14,596 nucleotides of DNA from Planctomycetota bacterium (GTDB lineage: Bacteria > Planctomycetota > SZUA-567 > JAFGNG01). Where the stretch lies: NCBI GenBank assembly GCA_016927125.1, contig JAFGNG010000232.1, positions 1-14,596 on the forward strand. Reading direction: 5' to 3'. Within the stretch, counting starts at the first letter, position 1. Each line of letters opens with the position of its first letter. The notes beneath the pieces are model-generated. The model was given only the letters and a program-made list of their open reading frames with translations. It was not told the DNA's origin and did no database searches. Positions 12,896-14,596 of the stretch are shown piece by piece. Position numbers and translations under genes: made by a program.

Positions 12896-14098
12896 TTATT
12901 TATGCCGCGCGACAAAATTCCCCGGGTGCTGGCGGACCAAGCCTTTAAGTTCCATGATCATAAGAAGCCCCGAAACCTCATGGACCGGCAGGCCAGACTG
13001 CACACAGAGATCATCAATATGCATCTCCTCCTCGCCGAGGGAGTTAAGAATCGTAATCTCCTTCTCGCTGCCCGCGCCGGGCGCGACAGAGGGCGGTTTC
13101 ATCAATTCATCAACGGTAGAAACCACTTTACCGGCAACCTCTTTAGTCATCAAACTCTGCTGCGTGGAAAGGTCAGCGGAGTGCTCCTCTGAAAGATCCT
13201 CGTTCACTGAGGGTTGCAACGCCTCGCGGAGGGGTCCGAGTTCTTCCAGGATATCGTCAAGGCCGGTTACGAGCTTGGCCTGCCCCTGGGCGATCAGGGC
13301 ATTGCAGCCCTCAGCGTTGCGGTGGTCAATCTGGCCGGGAATGGCAAAGATCTCGCGCCCGAGTTCATTGGCGAGGCGCGCGGTAATGAGCGAGCCGCTG
13401 CGGGTGGGGCCTTCCACCACCAGCGTGCCCAGGGTCATCCCGGCAATGAGCCGGTTGCGGCGGGGGAAGTTTTCCCGCGCGGGCGAGGCCTGCATGGGGA
13501 ATTCACTGATCACCGCGCCGTTTTGGGAAATCTCGGCGGCGAGGTCGCGGTTTTCTTCCGGGTAGATATTGCCAATACCACTGCCGAGGATGGCCAGGGT
13601 GCGCCCGCCCGCGACGAGGGCACTGCGATGGGCAGCAGAGTCAATGCCACGGGCGAGGCCGCTCACAATGGTAAAACCGGTGCGCGCCAGCAGCGCGGAG
13701 AACCTCTCGGCCTGCGCGCGCCCGTAACGGCTGGGCTGGCGGGTGCCGACAATCGCCAGGGCTATGGCGTCACTCGGTCGGAGGCTACCCTTTACATAAA
13801 GCAGGATCGGCGGGTCAAAGGTGGTTTTGAGCGCAGGGGGATAGGCCGGGTTATCCTGGTCAATAAGCTGGACCTGCTGCCGGGCCGCGGCCTCGAGCTC
13901 CTGCCGGGGGTCGTACTCATGCGCCCGGGCAATCTTCTCCGCCAGGATCTTACCCACCCCGTCAACCTCGCAGAGCTGCTCCACGGACGCGCCCAGGATC
14001 GCGTCATTCGAGCCGAAGGCATTACGCAATTGCAGATAGGTGCGCGGTCCGATCCCGGGGCATGAAGCCAGGCGGAGCGCCTCTTCGATTCGATCCAA
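12896..14098 (-). CDS. dprA: DNA processing protein DprA
   Basis: A 400-residue protein that in other bacteria binds incoming single-stranded DNA during transformation and loads RecA; it is also widespread in bacteria not known to be competent. Residues 1-65 carry helix-hairpin-helix-like segments (PGIGPRT, VDGVGKILA). Residues about 75-285 are the Rossmann-type DprA domain, with IVGTRQPSRYGR (116-127), VSGLARGIDSAAH (145-157), FPRRNRLIAG (211-220) and SGSLITARLA (234-243). Residues about 286-340 are a charged linker, and 345-400 form the C-terminal winged helix. It is somewhat longer than many homologues because of the linker. The start is TTG at 14098, weakly supported by AAGAG upstream and by fit to the family N-terminus. 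It lies 25 bases after a STAS gene, not beside topA as in many genomes. Confidence 0.95.
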   Translation of the reverse strand: MDRIEEALRLASCPGIGPRTYLQLRNAFGSNDAILGASVEQLCEVDGVGKILAEKIARAHEYDPRQELEAAARQQVQLIDQDNPAYPPALKTTFDPPILLYVKGSLRPSDAIALAIVGTRQPSRYGRAQAERFSALLARTGFTIVSGLARGIDSAAHRSALVAGGRTLAILGSGIGNIYPEENRDLAAEISQNGAVISEFPMQASPARENFPRRNRLIAGMTLGTLVVEGPTRSGSLITARLANELGREIFAIPGQIDHRNAEGCNALIAQGQAKLVTGLDDILEELGPLREALQPSVNEDLSEEHSADLSTQQSLMTKEVAGKVVSTVDELMKPPSVAPGAGSEKEITILNSLGEEEMHIDDLCVQSGLPVHEVSGLLMIMELKGLVRQHPGNFVARHK

Positions 14099-14123
14099 TA
14101 GATATCTCTTTTTACTGTGGAAT

Positions 14124-14423
14124 TTACTCTACCCGCTCATCCTCAGAAGAGAGGATATCGGCAAGGTTGGCTACTTCCATCAGACGCTTGATCTGGTCGT
14201 TGACATTGATCAAGCTCATCTTCCTGCCCTGCTGCTGCAACTTCTGGTGCGCGGCAAAGATACTGCCCAGAGCCATGGAGTTAATATGCTCCGTGCCTTC
14301 AAAATCCAGCACGACCTCCTCAAAGTCCCCGTCTTCAAGATACAGCAATTCAGAGGCGAATTCGTCAGCGCTGGAGCCGCTGATATCATTATAACGGTCG
14401 CCGAATTTGATATTCGCTTTCAT
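14124..14423 (-). CDS. Single-domain STAS (anti-anti-sigma) protein
   Basis: A 99-residue STAS-fold protein of the SpoIIAA/RsbV type. The strand EEVVLDFEGTEHINSMALGS (35-54) carries the conserved phosphorylation site, with Ser49 after Asn48 in place of the usual Asp-Ser. The SLINVNDQIKRLMEVANLADIL segment that follows matches the family C-terminal helix. In known systems the unphosphorylated form binds an RsbW-type kinase and frees a sigma factor or another target. No HATPase gene lies beside it here, but the one at 3339-4178 is on the same stretch of chromosome. AAGGA lies 9 bases before the ATG. It starts 12 bases after the truncated upstream gene and ends 25 before dprA. Confidence 0.88.
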   Translation of the reverse strand: MKANIKFGDRYNDISGSSADEFASELLYLEDGDFEEVVLDFEGTEHINSMALGSIFAAHQKLQQQGRKMSLINVNDQIKRLMEVANLADILSSEDERVE

Positions 14424-14435
14424 AATAGCTGTCCT

Positions 14436-14596
14436 TTATCCCCATTCAGATGAGCGGTTTGAAGAAATCTTCTCCCTGGCAAAAGCTTTCAGCCTGGAGA
14501 CAGTGTTCATCTTAAGCACGAACCGGGAGATGTCAAACATAATTCCCCAGCTTTGCGGCTTGATCAAACCCGGCTTAAACTTTACAATGCTGGCAC
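14436..14596 (-). CDS. C-terminal end of an unidentified protein (cut by window edge)
   Basis: An open frame enters from the right edge and ends with TAA at 14436-14438, giving 53 residues that end FAREKISSNRSSEWG. The segment FDISRFVLKMNTVSRLKAFA looks like a basic amphipathic helix. The family was not recognised. The stop lies 12 bases before the STAS gene on the same strand, so it is probably the preceding gene of that operon. Because it precedes a STAS protein it could be a kinase, phosphatase or sensor, but nothing in the visible part shows this. Confidence 0.6.
   Translation of the reverse strand, partial: ASIVKFKPGLIKPQSWGIMFDISRFVLKMNTVSRLKAFAREKISSNRSSEWG

Noticed and set aside
13214..14065. 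283-codon open frame on the plus strand opposite dprA
   Set aside because: It mirrors dprA codons in a GC-rich gene and shows no domain of its own.

Overview
The window looks like chromosomal DNA of a free-living Gram-negative bacterium. Signs of this are a Sec-exported protein with a coiled-coil start, a DedA membrane protein, a FecR-like anti-sigma factor and type IV pilus/type II secretion ATPase domains. Base composition is moderate in genes and AT-rich between them. The lineage cannot be fixed from sequence alone; the mix of STAS, HATPase and MshEN proteins would fit a PVC-group or Desulfobacterota-like genome, but this is a guess. No CRISPR array, insertion sequence, rRNA or phage gene was seen.

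Layout. 1-142 (-) is the start of an exported protein, preceded by a strong promoter and a leader of about 300 nt. 476-874 (-) is a YjbQ/UPF0047 protein. 1111-2733 (-) is an ECF sigma factor with its membrane anti-sigma factor. 2734-3338 is an AT-rich gap of 605 bases holding a candidate promoter and a possible small folded RNA. 3339-7716 (+) is the most unusual block, five co-oriented genes: a degenerate receiver fused to an RsbW-type HATPase, a STAS/zinc-ribbon/RsbW-like fusion, a stand-alone MshEN (GspE/PilB N1) protein, an NAD-dependent sugar epimerase, and a stand-alone 115-residue protein resembling the N2 domain of GspE/PilB ATPases. 7813-8295 (+) is a flavodoxin-like protein, convergent with a DedA protein at 8377-9021 (-) across a shared terminator. 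9172-9771 (-) is a membrane-anchored protein of unknown function. 9999-10875 (+) is an alpha/beta hydrolase gene broken by two frameshifts. 10954-11030 (-) is tRNA-Lys(CTT) with its own promoter and terminator. 11277-12284 (+) is a zinc-ribbon methyltransferase. 12322-14596 (-) is a probable five-gene operon: a truncated gene, a single-domain STAS protein, dprA, a zinc-ribbon membrane protein and a small membrane protein.

How the genes may work together. The 3339-7716 block reads as a partner-switching module (kinase-like HATPase plus STAS antagonist) combined with two pieces of a pilus/secretion ATPase regulatory region that have lost the ATPase motor. A plausible but unproven reading is that it senses a signal and acts on a pilus or secretion system or on envelope polysaccharide. 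The ECF pair upstream and the second STAS protein beside dprA add to an unusual density of sigma-control-type proteins in 14.6 kb.
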